Source: SHVO01 sp964576515 (GTDB taxonomy: Bacteria > Pseudomonadota > Alphaproteobacteria > Rhodospirillales > Rhodospirillaceae). Taken from it: 64,000 nucleotides of DNA. Positions 15,749-24,495 of this stretch are shown in pieces. The stretch covers positions 124,001 through 188,000 of the forward strand of contig CAZNUW010000006.1 in NCBI GenBank assembly GCA_964576515.1, given 5' to 3'. Positions within the stretch are counted from its first letter, which is position 1. Each line of letters opens with the position of its first letter. A program made the translations under genes and the position numbers. Below the pieces are notes generated by a model that did not search any database, was not told the origin of the DNA, and worked only from the letters and a program-made list of their open reading frames with translations.

Positions 15749-17326
15749 ATGAATATTCGCATCGCTCTGGCCGCCGGGCTGCTCGCCACCACGGCCCTGA
15801 CCCCGGCTGCGGCCATCGCTGCGGACAACGCCGCCGGGCTCGCGCGCGAGATCCAGGCCCTCAAAGACCAGTTGAACGCGATGCAGAAACAGCTCGAAGC
15901 CCTGCAGACGCGCGAGGCCGAATCCCGCGACGCCCTGGCCAAGGAGGTCGAGGCCCGCGAAGCGTCCGAGAAGGCCGCGCGGGACCAGAACCTCGCCGCC
16001 GGAGGGCGGAACGTGATCGAGGCCGGGCAGGTGCGGATGATCCCGCCCGCCACTCCCAAGGTCACCCAGTCGGGCACGAACCGCTTCGCCCTCTCCAGCG
16101 CCGATGGCGCCTGGACGATCGCGCCGACGGGTCGGGTGCATTTCGATATGGGCGTTTACCTGAATCAGGACGCGGAAGGCGCGACCGGCCCCGGCACGCT
16201 CGCGGGGGGCAAGTTCACCAACGGCGTCAACGCCCGCCGCGCGCGCCTTGGCATCACCGGCCGCGCGATGAGCGACTTCACCTATGCCCTCATCCTCGAC
16301 GCGGGCGGCGCGCAGGACGGCACCGCTTCGATCAATGAAGCGCGCATCGGCTACACCGGTCTGCGCAACACCGTCTTTGAGATCGGCTACGGCGCGCAGT
16401 ACTTCCCCATGGACGACTCCATGAGTTCAAACGACATCCTGTTCATGGAACGCGCCTCACCGGTCACCATCGCGTCCAGCTTCAACGCGGGCGACCCGCG
16501 CTTCTCCGCCGGCGTGCGCCGCTGGGAGTCCAACTGGTTCGCCGCCGCCTATGTCACAGCCTCCACGCCCAACGTGCAACATGGCCTGACGACACGCGGG
16601 TTCGGCGCCTATCAGCGGCTTTCCTATAATCCGATCCAGACCGATCTGACGTCGGTGCATATCGGCGTGTCGGCGGCCCAGATCTTCGAAGCGCCCACCA
16701 GCGGCGCGAACACGCCGGCCAGTTTCACGCTGTCGGACCGTCCGGAAATCCGTATCGATCCCACCACGCTCCTGAACACCGGGGCCCTCGGCACGGCGGC
16801 CAACCAGGTGACCAGCGCGCAAGTGTACGGCGTCGAGGCGGCCGCGGCACTCGGTAGCGTGTTCATGCAAGGCGAATACCTGTGGGACGTCGTGAAGCGC
16901 CAGCAAGGTTCGCCGGTCAATGTCGGCGGCGGCTACGTGCAGGCCAGCTACACCATCGGCGGGCGCAGAACATATTCACCGGCCTCGGGCGCCTACTCCG
17001 GCGTGAACCCCGTCACGCCGTTCTCGCCGAAGACCGGCGGATGGGGCGCTTTCGAGTTCGCCGCGCGTGTCAGTTACATGGACCTCGTGGACAACTACAC
17101 CTCCAGCCGCCTCGCCGCCGATCAGCCGTTCATGGTGAACGGCGGACGTCAGGTGGGTTACACGCTCGGTTTCAACTGGTTCTGGAACTCGAACATGCTG
17201 TGGAAGTTCAACTTCATCCACACCGAGTTCGACAAGGCGAACCCGATCACCGCCACCAACGCGCTGCCCATCCCGCTCGGTGTTTCGCTTGATACGTTCG
17301 CGGCGCGTTTCCAGTTCATGTTCTAG
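15749..17326 (+). CDS. OprP/OprO-type outer-membrane porin
   Basis: A 525-residue precursor. Residues 1-26 (MNIRIALAAGLLATTALTP...) form a Sec signal peptide. Residues about 30-75 are a heptad-rich coiled coil (LAREIQALKDQLNAMQKQLE...), as in trimeric phosphate-selective porins. The rest consists of alternating beta strands ending in phenylalanine (FAARFQFMF), the outer-membrane insertion signature. AAAGGG sits 10 bases ahead of the ATG at 15749. The Porin_O_P family forms trimeric channels, several of them for phosphate or polyphosphate; the anion preference here is unknown. It is the first of three barrel genes flanking rimK. Confidence 0.87.
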   Translation: MNIRIALAAGLLATTALTPAAAIAADNAAGLAREIQALKDQLNAMQKQLEALQTREAESRDALAKEVEAREASEKAARDQNLAAGGRNVIEAGQVRMIPPATPKVTQSGTNRFALSSADGAWTIAPTGRVHFDMGVYLNQDAEGATGPGTLAGGKFTNGVNARRARLGITGRAMSDFTYALILDAGGAQDGTASINEARIGYTGLRNTVFEIGYGAQYFPMDDSMSSNDILFMERASPVTIASSFNAGDPRFSAGVRRWESNWFAAAYVTASTPNVQHGLTTRGFGAYQRLSYNPIQTDLTSVHIGVSAAQIFEAPTSGANTPASFTLSDRPEIRIDPTTLLNTGALGTAANQVTSAQVYGVEAAAALGSVFMQGEYLWDVVKRQQGSPVNVGGGYVQASYTIGGRRTYSPASGAYSGVNPVTPFSPKTGGWGAFEFAARVSYMDLVDNYTSSRLAADQPFMVNGGRQVGYTLGFNWFWNSNMLWKFNFIHTEFDKANPITATNALPIPLGVSLDTFAARFQFMF

Positions 17327-17416
17327 GGCGCGCCAACGTCGAGGGCGCACCAACCCCTTCTCTTCGCGGCCCTTTTTCGCTTAAGGTAGCCGCGAAACAA
17401 GGGGATTCTCGAGGGC

Positions 17417-18469
17417 ATGAGGACGTTGCGGACCATTACATGCGCGCTTGGCGCGGCCATCGCGCTGCCCGGCGCCGCGTCCGCGGCTGACCCGATCACG
17501 GTGAATCTCGGCGGGTTCGTGCGCCAGTATTTCTTTGTCGCCGATCAGACCGAAAGCCCCACGGAGAACATCAACAGCACCGGGATGTTCACCGACGCGC
17601 GTGTCGCGGTCGATGGCCGCACCGTGCTCGACAACGGCATCACCGTGCGCGCGTACTTGCGCTTCAAGGCCGAGACGCGCGAGACGTCGAACCTCGACGA
17701 AGGCTTCGTGGAAATCATCAGCGGCCTGGGCCGCATCCGCGCGGGCGAACGCGCCGGCGTGAACTATTCCATCATGGGCGATCCGGTGCCCCAGGCGTTC
17801 TTGTCGACGTATGAAGAAGTCGTCGGCGACGCGCTGACGCCGCGCAACGGCATCACCTTGCGCGACGCCTTCACCTTCAAGCGTTTCACGGGCAACGCGC
17901 TCGGCGTGTCGTACCAGTCGCCGGAGATCGCCGGCGTGCAGGTGGGCGTCACCTATCATCCCACGCCGCGCTCCTGGGAAGGTCCGGTGAACAACGCCGT
18001 GATGCCCAACAACGCGGTCGACGTCACCGCGCAGTATCAAGGCGACTATGGCTGGGGCACCTATCGCGTGACCGGCGGCTACTTCCATTCCAACTCGCGC
18101 AACGGCGGCACGGACGGCGTCGAGGCGTGGAACGTCGCGGCCGGCATCACCTACGGCGGATGGGAACTGGCCGCGGCCTACATGGACGTGATGCCCGCCA
18201 CCCGGCTCGACGAACAGGCATGGACCGTCGGCTTGTTCTACGCCATCGGCCCCGTGCAGCTTTCGGCCGACTACCGCGACGCCAAGCGCCGCGCGGTCGC
18301 CGGAATGAACCTCTTTGAATACTCCGACCGTTTCACGCTGCAGTCCGCCTACAAACTCGGACCGGGCATTAGTGTTGGGCTCGCCGGGTTTTACGGCGAT
18401 CAGACCGACGCCGCCGGTTTCGTTTGGGACGGCGGCGGCGTGTTGAGCGGTCTCAAGGTCGATTTCTAA
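17417..18469 (+). CDS. Gram-negative porin (porin_4-like)
   Basis: A 350-residue precursor with signal peptide MRTLRTITCALGAAIALPG...ASA, then a beta-barrel pattern beginning DPITVNLGGFVRQYFFVADQ and ending GLKVDF, with the C-terminal aromatic residue expected of outer-membrane barrels. It resembles general diffusion porins of the porin_4 group, with FKRFTGNALGVSYQSPE and repeated YxxGxW strand ends. It lies 90 bases after the first porin and 20 bases before the RimB-like gene. Substrate is unknown. Confidence 0.85.
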   Translation: MRTLRTITCALGAAIALPGAASAADPITVNLGGFVRQYFFVADQTESPTENINSTGMFTDARVAVDGRTVLDNGITVRAYLRFKAETRETSNLDEGFVEIISGLGRIRAGERAGVNYSIMGDPVPQAFLSTYEEVVGDALTPRNGITLRDAFTFKRFTGNALGVSYQSPEIAGVQVGVTYHPTPRSWEGPVNNAVMPNNAVDVTAQYQGDYGWGTYRVTGGYFHSNSRNGGTDGVEAWNVAAGITYGGWELAAAYMDVMPATRLDEQAWTVGLFYAIGPVQLSADYRDAKRRAVAGMNLFEYSDRFTLQSAYKLGPGISVGLAGFYGDQTDAAGFVWDGGGVLSGLKVDF

Positions 18470-18489
18470 CCGCAAGCCCAGCACCGGCC

Positions 18490-18987
18490 ATGTCCCGCCC
18501 TTCCCAAGACGGCGAAGAGGCTGACGCGGCCGGCGCCGCGAAGCCCAAGAAGAAAATCGCCGGATGGCGCGAGTGGGTCGCGCTGCCGGATCTCGGCATC
18601 AAGCGGATCAAGGCGAAACTCGATACCGGCGCGCGCACGTCCGCGCTGCACGCGTTAAAGATTACGCCATTCACCAAAGACGGGGCGGCCTATGTGCGCT
18701 TTGTCGTCCACCCGCTTCAACGCAAGAAGAAGCCGTCGGCGACATGTGTGGGCCTTGTGATCGATCATCGCCGGATCATGGATTCCGGCGGCCGGTCGGA
18801 AGAGCGGTATGTGGTGCGTACCACGCTGGCCATCGGCCAATCGGAGTGGCCGATCGAACTTAGCCTCACCAACCGCGATCAGATGGGGTTCCGGATGCTG
18901 TTGGGACGCCAGGGGTTGCGCCGGCGCTATGTCGTTGATCCTTCGCGGTCCTTCGTCACCAAACTGAAACGGCGTCCGGCAAAATAG
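18490..18987 (+). CDS. RimK-linked ATP-dependent zinc protease (RimB-like)
   Basis: A 165-residue retropepsin-fold protein of the Zn_protease family (PF05618 type). A basic low-complexity N-terminus (residues 1-25) is followed by GWREWVALPDLGIKRIKAKL and the catalytic DTGARTSALHA segment near residues 47-57. The end contains RMLLGRQGLRRRYVVDPS. In Pseudomonas the homologue RimB works with RimK and the c-di-GMP-binding RimA to modify ribosomal protein S6. Here it lies 118 bases upstream of rimK on the same strand. No RimA homologue is visible in the window. Confidence 0.88.
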   Translation: MSRPSQDGEEADAAGAAKPKKKIAGWREWVALPDLGIKRIKAKLDTGARTSALHALKITPFTKDGAAYVRFVVHPLQRKKKPSATCVGLVIDHRRIMDSGGRSEERYVVRTTLAIGQSEWPIELSLTNRDQMGFRMLLGRQGLRRRYVVDPSRSFVTKLKRRPAK

Positions 18988-19105
18988 TTTGGGATCAAGT
19001 CCGTAGGCACGGCGTTTAAGGGCGGGTAAAATCCACCGCCGTTTCCGCCCGTCGTTTGAACGGCTGTCTTTTCCACGATCGCTCCCGCCTTTCCCGGTGC
19101 CGCCT

Positions 19106-20011
19106 ATGAAATTTGCGATGCTCGCGCGCAATCCCGACCTCTATTCGCACCAGCGGATCGTCGCCGCGGCGCGCGCGCGCGGGCATGAGATCGACGTCGT
19201 CGATACGCTCAAATGCTACATGAACATCGCCTCGCACCGGCCCGAGGTGCGCTATCGCGGCCGCGCATTGGAAGGCTACGACGCGGTGATCCCGCGTATC
19301 GGCGCGTCGATCACGTTCTACGGTCTCGCGGTCTTGCGCCAGTTCGAGATGATGGGCGTCTATCCCTTGAACGAGTCCGTCGCCATCGGGCGCTCGCGCG
19401 ATAAGTTGCGCTGCCTGCAGCTCCTGTCGCGCAAGGGCATCGGTCTGCCCGTCACCGCGTTCGCGCACGCCACCAGCCAGCCGGACGATCTGATCGACAT
19501 GGTCGGCGGCACGCCCTTGGTCATCAAGCTGCTCGAAGGCACGCAAGGCATCGGCGTCGTGCTCGCCGAGACGCGCTCGTCGGCCAAGAGCATGATCGAG
19601 GCTTTCGGCGGCGTTGAGGCGAACATCCTGGTACAGGAGTTCATCAAGGAGGCCGGCGGCGCCGACATCCGCGCGTTTGTCATCGGCGGCAAGGTCGTGG
19701 CGTCGATGCTGCGCCAGGGCGCGCCGGAGGAGTTCCGCTCCAACCTTCACCGCGGCGGCAAGGCCAAGGACGTGCGGATCACGCCCGAAGAACGCTCCAC
19801 GGCCGTGCGCGCCGCCAAGACGCTTGGCCTCAACGTCTGCGGCGTCGACATGCTGCGCTCGAATCACGGACCGGTTGTGATGGAGGTGAACTCCACGCCC
19901 GGGCTGGAGGGAATCGAACTCGCCACCGGCAAGGACATCGCCGGCATGATTATCGCCTTCCTGGAAAAGAGCGCCGCGCCCAACAAGACCCGGACCAAGG
20001 GCGAAGGCTGA
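19106..20011 (+). CDS. rimK: ATP-grasp ligase RimK (ribosomal protein S6 glutamylation)
   Basis: A 301-residue ATP-grasp enzyme. In characterised species RimK adds glutamates to the C-terminus of ribosomal protein S6. The N-terminal preATP-grasp half starts MKFAMLARNPDLYSHQRIV. The ATP-grasp half includes PLVIKLLEGTQGIGVVLAET, LVQEFIKEAGGADIRAFVIG, NLHRGGKAKDV and the metal-binding MEVNSTPGLEGIE. GTG 19097 is an alternative start three codons upstream. The pairing with the RimB-like gene supports the S6-modification role rather than a LysX-type ligase. Confidence 0.91.
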   Translation: MKFAMLARNPDLYSHQRIVAAARARGHEIDVVDTLKCYMNIASHRPEVRYRGRALEGYDAVIPRIGASITFYGLAVLRQFEMMGVYPLNESVAIGRSRDKLRCLQLLSRKGIGLPVTAFAHATSQPDDLIDMVGGTPLVIKLLEGTQGIGVVLAETRSSAKSMIEAFGGVEANILVQEFIKEAGGADIRAFVIGGKVVASMLRQGAPEEFRSNLHRGGKAKDVRITPEERSTAVRAAKTLGLNVCGVDMLRSNHGPVVMEVNSTPGLEGIELATGKDIAGMIIAFLEKSAAPNKTRTKGEG

Positions 20012-20247
20012 GGCCCGAGTCGCAGGCGCCTGCCGGTCCAGAGGTTCACAGCCTCTTAAGCAGACATCCGCCGCCGTCTTTTTTACAACAGTCCCATGGT
20101 GCAAGTGCCGGAGTCTGTGCGGTATTTGCCACAACTTGAACGATTTAAGAGGTTCGGACCCGCATCGTGTTGACCGCCTCTACTTGGGGTGCAAATTTAT
20201 TTGAATTACCAAGGTGGGACGCACGCAAACTGCGCGTCTAAGTTTAT

Positions 20248-20967
20248 ATGAATCGGATCGCTTTCGTCATAGGTGCTGCGGCCGCCCTTTTCACGGGTGC
20301 GGTGCCCTATGCCATGGCCGCCGAAGTCGTGACGCCGCTCGCGCTGGAAAAACCCGCGCCCGCCAAAACCGAACTCTCGGTCTCCTCCAATAACAGCTTG
20401 CGCATCGGCTACCAGTCGCCCGCGAACGGCGACTTCAGCCTCGGCGCGCCGCTGATGGGCCGCCGGGCGCCCGGTGGTCTCGGCGTCGCCAATGCCCAGG
20501 ACGTCAGCGCGCGGTTTTCGACCAGCCTTCTGGGCGGCGACATCGGGTTCTTCGGTGGATATGCCGATCAGCCTTCGGCGCTCGCGCTCTCGCCGGTGTC
20601 GACGTGGAATTTCGGCGCGACCGTCGGCTATGCGGGCGTGTACCTGCTGGGCGGCGTCAGCGACACGGCCGCCTTCGGCCCGTTCCTCGGCCGTGAAGGC
20701 TGGGCGGCCGGCTTCGGATACGAGATCGGCGCGATGGACTTGCGGCTGACGTACGCCGCCGAGGCCAACGACTTCGCCTCCCTGCGCCAGGGCGCGGACA
20801 CGCAGCAGATCACCCTGGGCGGTATCTACACCTTAAGTCCGCGCTTTCGCCTGAATGCCGACGCGTTTTACAGCGGCCGCCCGCACGGCGGTCTGTTCTT
20901 TGGCGCGCCGACGGCGAAGACACCGCAAGGCACCGGCGCGCGCGTCGGCGTGCAACTGCGCTTCTAA
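20248..20967 (+). CDS. Exported outer-membrane beta-barrel protein
   Basis: A 239-residue precursor with signal peptide MNRIAFVIGAAAALFTGAVP...AMA and a mature part of short alternating strands (LRIGYQSPANGDFSL, VSARFSTSLLGGDIGFFGGY, NFGATVGYAGVYLLGG). It ends ARVGVQLRF, with the terminal phenylalanine of outer-membrane barrels. It is too small for a classical 16-strand porin; 8-10 strands would fit. No specific family was recognised. It follows rimK after a 236-base gap containing AGAGGTTC direct repeats and a CCTCTTAA/TTAAGAGG inverted pair. Confidence 0.7.
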   Translation: MNRIAFVIGAAAALFTGAVPYAMAAEVVTPLALEKPAPAKTELSVSSNNSLRIGYQSPANGDFSLGAPLMGRRAPGGLGVANAQDVSARFSTSLLGGDIGFFGGYADQPSALALSPVSTWNFGATVGYAGVYLLGGVSDTAAFGPFLGREGWAAGFGYEIGAMDLRLTYAAEANDFASLRQGADTQQITLGGIYTLSPRFRLNADAFYSGRPHGGLFFGAPTAKTPQGTGARVGVQLRF

Positions 20968-21588
20968 TCACGTTCTCACCGCGAACCCGATTCCGGCGAT
21001 CCCCGCGAAACCCGTGGCGATCAAGGCCGGCAGCATCTTCGGGGTCACGCCGCCCAGCGCCAGCACCGGTATGGACGCCGCGCGCGCGAGCGTTCGCGCC
21101 CGCGTGACGCCAAGGGCCGCGCGATCCGGATGACTGTGCGTCGGAAAAACCGGCGAAAGTAGCGCCGCGTCGGCGGCGAGGCCGCGCGCGCGCGCCAGCC
21201 CCCGGGCCCCATGGGCCGCGACGGTCAGCGCGGCGCGGCTGTTCTTGCGCCACAGCCGCGCGCCCGCGGCCGGTCCCAGCGCCGCGGCGTATTCGGGCAG
21301 ATGCAAACCGTCGGCCCCCACGGCCGCGGCGAGCCGCCAATCGCCGGCCACGATGAACAAGAGTCCGCGCGCGCGACACAGCCGCGCGAGCGTCTTTGCA
21401 AGATGAGCGCGTTCGGGCGCGTCATAATGACGGAAGATGACGCCCACGCCCCGGGGAAGCGCCGCGACGGCGCGAACGACGTCGCGCACACGCGCCGGGT
21501 CGGTGACAAACCAGGCGACCGGATTCATGACAGCGGGTTTCTTGCGCGATTTGAGCTTGCGCGCCGTGTTTGCTAGCAATGGGACCAT
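20968..21588 (-). CDS. thiE: Thiamine phosphate synthase / TenI-like protein
   Basis: A 206-residue TIM-barrel protein of the ThiE/TenI superfamily, which joins HMP-PP and thiazole phosphate to thiamine phosphate or aromatises the thiazole. Family blocks are GADGLHLPEYAAALG, AHGARGLARARGLAADAALLSPVFPT and PVLALGGVTP. The start at 21588 (MVPLLANTARKLKSRKKP) matches the basic N-terminus of alphaproteobacterial members; MNPVAWF at 21528 is the alternative. The 21588 start codon overlaps the divergent yggS start codon. The signature is closer to short alphaproteobacterial ThiE-like proteins than to E. coli ThiE, so true ThiE activity is not certain. Confidence 0.8.
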   Translation of the reverse strand: MVPLLANTARKLKSRKKPAVMNPVAWFVTDPARVRDVVRAVAALPRGVGVIFRHYDAPERAHLAKTLARLCRARGLLFIVAGDWRLAAAVGADGLHLPEYAAALGPAAGARLWRKNSRAALTVAAHGARGLARARGLAADAALLSPVFPTHSHPDRAALGVTRARTLARAASIPVLALGGVTPKMLPALIATGFAGIAGIGFAVRT

Positions 21589-22306
21589 GACGCATCCTGA
21601 CGAGCCGCATCCTAACCAGCCGCGCGAAAATCTCGATAACGTATTGCAAAGCATCGCCGTGGCGGCGCGCCGGGCGTCGCGTGCGCCGGGCGGCATTACG
21701 TTGATCGCGGTCAGCAAGACCCATGAGGCCGCGCGGATCGCCCCGCTGCTCGCCGCCGGTCACCGGGATTTCGGCGAGAACCGCGTCCAGGAAGCCGCCG
21801 CGAAATGGCCCGCGCTGAAGGCCGCCCACCCGGGCGTGCGCCTTCACCTGATCGGCCCTCTCCAATCGAACAAGGCCGCCGACGCCGTTGCGCTGTTCGA
21901 CGTGATCCACAGTGTCGACCGCCCCAAGATCGCCGAGGCGCTTGCGGCCGAGATGACGCGTCAGGGCCGTCGGCCGCCGTGTTTCATCCAGGTCAACACC
22001 GGTCGCGAGGCGCAGAAAGCCGGTATTGCGCCCGACGACGCGGACGCCTTCATCGCAACGTGCCGTGAGACGTGGGGCCTCCCGGTCACCGGGCTCATGT
22101 GCATTCCCCCGGTGGACGAACAGGCCGCGATGCATTTCGCGCTCCTGCGCGAGATCGCGCGCCGCAACGGCCTTGCGGACCTCAGTATGGGCATGAGCGC
22201 GGACTTTGAATCGGCCGTCCGGTTCGGCGCCACCCACGTGCGGGTGGGCAGCGCCCTGTTCGGGGCCCGTGAAAAACCTGAAAAAATGGAAACCGACGGT
22301 AACTAA
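21587..22306 (+). CDS. YggS/PROSC family pyridoxal-phosphate homeostasis protein
   Basis: A 239-residue PLP-binding TIM-barrel protein of the YggS/YBL036C/PLPBP family, which keeps vitamin B6 and amino-acid pools balanced without a known catalytic turnover. The PLP-binding lysine is in TLIAVSKTHEAARI. Other signatures are DFGENRVQEAAAKW, LIGPLQSNKA, GLMCIPPV and the phosphate-binding MGMSADFESAVRFGATHVRVGSALFG. The start at 21587 overlaps the opposite thiE start. The stop overlaps the end of the convergent cytochrome b561 gene by four bases. Confidence 0.93.
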   Translation: MTHPDEPHPNQPRENLDNVLQSIAVAARRASRAPGGITLIAVSKTHEAARIAPLLAAGHRDFGENRVQEAAAKWPALKAAHPGVRLHLIGPLQSNKAADAVALFDVIHSVDRPKIAEALAAEMTRQGRRPPCFIQVNTGREAQKAGIAPDDADAFIATCRETWGLPVTGLMCIPPVDEQAAMHFALLREIARRNGLADLSMGMSADFESAVRFGATHVRVGSALFGAREKPEKMETDGN

Positions 22307-22857
22307 ACCGTGTCGCTTTGTAACTTGCGGCCGGGCCACATGCGCCGCAACACGCCGTCCTTCAGGATGAAATGATGATAGAGCGCGGCGGCGACATGCA
22401 GGGCCACCAGCGCATACAGCGCGAACTGCGCGTAGTAGTGAAGTGTCTGCGCATTCGCGGATAGGTCGAAACTGCGTGGCGCGAGGTGCGGCAGTTCAAA
22501 CAACCCGAACACCTCGATGGGTCGCCCGCGCGCGGCGAGCCCGATGTACCCGGACAGCGGCATTCCCAAGAGAAACAGATACAAAGTGCCGTGCGTGACC
22601 GCGGCCACGATCCGGTTGGCCCGGCTCAGGGTGTCCGGCGGCGGCTTGTGGGTGATGCGCCAATACAACCGGCCGAACGCCAGAAGCATCATCACAAATC
22701 CGATAGTTTGATGGACCGCCAAAGCCCTACGGCTGGTCATCGTATCGTCGATATATACAGTCCCGAGGCCGAAAATCACCGCCGCGACCAGCCCGACGGC
22801 CATCACCCAATGAAACAGAATTGCTACACGTCCGAATTTTTCTGCTGGCCGCTGCAT
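22303..22857 (-). CDS. Cytochrome b561 family membrane protein
   Basis: A 184-residue, four-helix inner-membrane dihaem cytochrome. Histidine ligands are visible in the helices: VAILFHWVMAV, AVHQTIGFVMM, AAVTHGTLYLFLLGM and ALHVAAALYHHFILKDGVLRRMWPG. The family moves electrons from the quinol pool to periplasmic acceptors. The start MQRPAEKFGR at 22857 is preferred. It is divergent, 57 bases away, from the exported haem-binding protein at 22915, a plausible redox partner. Confidence 0.9.
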   Translation of the reverse strand: MQRPAEKFGRVAILFHWVMAVGLVAAVIFGLGTVYIDDTMTSRRALAVHQTIGFVMMLLAFGRLYWRITHKPPPDTLSRANRIVAAVTHGTLYLFLLGMPLSGYIGLAARGRPIEVFGLFELPHLAPRSFDLSANAQTLHYYAQFALYALVALHVAAALYHHFILKDGVLRRMWPGRKLQSDTV

Positions 22858-22914
22858 GCTATAGAGTGTCCCTGAACCCAACCCGAACCGGACGATAAAC
22901 AAGGGGGAAACTAG

Positions 22915-23880
22915 GTGTCATTAGGAATTATGCGTGCTCTTGGAATGGCTTTCGTTGCAGGCGCAGCCGTTGTGGCCGCGCCCCAGAGCGCGGGCGCTGT
23001 CGATTGGTCGAAGGTGCCGGAGAAGAAAATCACCTTTTTCTACCCGGCCCAGATCTCGTGGGACCGTCTTTTTACCCCCGGCCGCCACAGCGGTCAGCGC
23101 CGTTACCCGGAAAAGACCTGCGTCGGCTGCCATGGCGACATCGATGAAGGCCCCCTGGGCGAAAGCCTCGTGGACGCCGAAAAGGACAAGGAACCGGCGC
23201 CGATCGCGGGCAAAGCCCCGTTCATCAAGGGCTCGGTGAAGACCGCCCATGAAAACGGCGAACTGCTGGTGCGCGTCGAATTCACCCCCGGCAAACAGCC
23301 GAATTCCGCCATGGACAAGGACTTCGAGACCAAGGTCACCATGATCCTGGACGACGGCGGCGTGAAGGAAGCCAAACAGGCCGGCTGCTGGCTGACCTGC
23401 CACAGCGACGTGGAAAGCATGCGCTGGAGCGTGCCGGGCACGACCAAGTACCTGACCGACACCCGCATTCCCAAAAGCGGCGGCGACATCATCAAGTCGC
23501 CGGAAGAGCTCGCCAAGATGCGCGCGGCCGGAAACTACCTCGAATACTGGCAGGCCCGCGTGAACCCCGGCAAGCCGGCGGTTGTCGTGGACGGCACTAT
23601 CCTCGAGAAGCGCACGGCGAATGAAAAGCCGATGGTGAAAGCCACGGCCACGGTTACGAAGGGCGTTTACACCGTCACCTTCAGCCGTCCGCTGGACGCC
23701 GGTCCCGGTTACAAGAAGATCGTGCCGGACAAGAAGTACACCGTCGGCTTCGCGGTCCACGCCGGCCATACGTCGCAGCGCTTCCACTATGTCGCGTTCG
23801 AACGTTCGCTGATGCTGGACGGCATCGAAGGCATCGCCGACCTGCTCGCGCCGGGCTCTTCGGCGGGCGTCGGCCGCTAA
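22915..23880 (+). CDS. Exported EB_dh-type haem-binding cytochrome
   Basis: A 321-residue precursor. The GTG start at 22915 has AAGGGGGAAA just upstream. A signal peptide (residues 1-28, ending SAGA) leads to a periplasmic protein. A c-type haem motif CVGCH is at residues 69-73 and a second site, CWLTCH, at 158-163 has the less common CxxxCH spacing. The remainder resembles the ethylbenzene-dehydrogenase-related (EB_dh, DOMON-like) haem-binding domain: VRVEFTPGKQPNSAMDKDFETKV-type strands and a C-terminal HAGHTSQRFHYVAFE. A strong terminator follows. The electron donor is probably the divergent cytochrome b561. The substrate is unknown. Confidence 0.82.
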   Translation: MSLGIMRALGMAFVAGAAVVAAPQSAGAVDWSKVPEKKITFFYPAQISWDRLFTPGRHSGQRRYPEKTCVGCHGDIDEGPLGESLVDAEKDKEPAPIAGKAPFIKGSVKTAHENGELLVRVEFTPGKQPNSAMDKDFETKVTMILDDGGVKEAKQAGCWLTCHSDVESMRWSVPGTTKYLTDTRIPKSGGDIIKSPEELAKMRAAGNYLEYWQARVNPGKPAVVVDGTILEKRTANEKPMVKATATVTKGVYTVTFSRPLDAGPGYKKIVPDKKYTVGFAVHAGHTSQRFHYVAFERSLMLDGIEGIADLLAPGSSAGVGR

Positions 23881-23897
23881 TCGGACACGCGAATAGA

Positions 23898-23958
23898 GCG
23901 TCTTGCGACGCGAAAGACGCCGTGGGGCCAGGCTGACGAGTCTGGCCCCATTGTTTTA
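23898..23958 (+). terminator. Double hairpin terminator after the EB_dh cytochrome gene
   Basis: The first hairpin pairs GCGTCTT (23898-23904) with AAGACGC (23914-23920). The second pairs TGGGGCCAG (23923-23931) with CTGGCCCCA (23942-23950), a perfect 9-base stem with a 10-base loop, followed by TTGTTTTA. It lies between two convergent genes and most clearly terminates the plus-strand gene. Confidence 0.8.
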
Positions 23959-24477
23959 TAACGCCGCGCGAATCTCGATGAATGTCGCCCCCGGCAGGGC
24001 GCGCAGCACGGACAACAAATCCTCGCGCGCGAGCGCGATGCAGCCCGCGGTCGGCGTGTAATTCGGCGCCGCGACATGCATGAAAATCGCACTGCCCGCA
24101 TGGGGGACGACGGGATCGTCATTGTGCCCCAGCACGACCACCACGTCATAAAGCGCATCCTCGCGCCACATCGCTTCGGCGCTGGCGGGGTAAGGATGTT
24201 TGACGGGGCGGTTGTAGTTCGGATCCTCCGGCGCATCGCACCAACCATCGTCGCGCGCGATGGGGGCGATGGGAATGCGCGTCGTCGGCGGCATCAAGCG
24301 GTCGGCGCGATACAACACGCGCTTCAAGGGGAATCGGCCCACGGGCGTCGCGCCGTCGCCTTCGTGTTTGCTCACGCTGACGCCGGTGCGCCCCAGCGCG
24401 CACGGGAACGCGAAGCTTTTGTACCGCAGGGTTCCCCGGGTTACGTCTGTGGCGATGGGCGTAACGACAATGTCCAT
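23956..24477 (-). CDS. L,D-transpeptidase (YkuD domain) protein
   Basis: A 173-residue protein consisting of one YkuD domain. The catalytic pattern is visible: VVVLGHNDDPVVPHAGSAIF then MHVAAPNYTPTAGCIAL, where the cysteine of TAGCIAL is the nucleophile and the histidines complete the site. YkuD enzymes make 3-3 or lipoprotein crosslinks in peptidoglycan. No signal peptide is visible, as in the YbiS-unlike short alphaproteobacterial forms (F8..C..GRTGV start), so its route to the periplasm is unclear. It lies 18 bases from the stop of ribA on the same strand. Confidence 0.87.
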   Translation of the reverse strand: MDIVVTPIATDVTRGTLRYKSFAFPCALGRTGVSVSKHEGDGATPVGRFPLKRVLYRADRLMPPTTRIPIAPIARDDGWCDAPEDPNYNRPVKHPYPASAEAMWREDALYDVVVVLGHNDDPVVPHAGSAIFMHVAAPNYTPTAGCIALAREDLLSVLRALPGATFIEIRAAL

Positions 24478-24495
24478 GACAGCTGTGCTTGCGGG

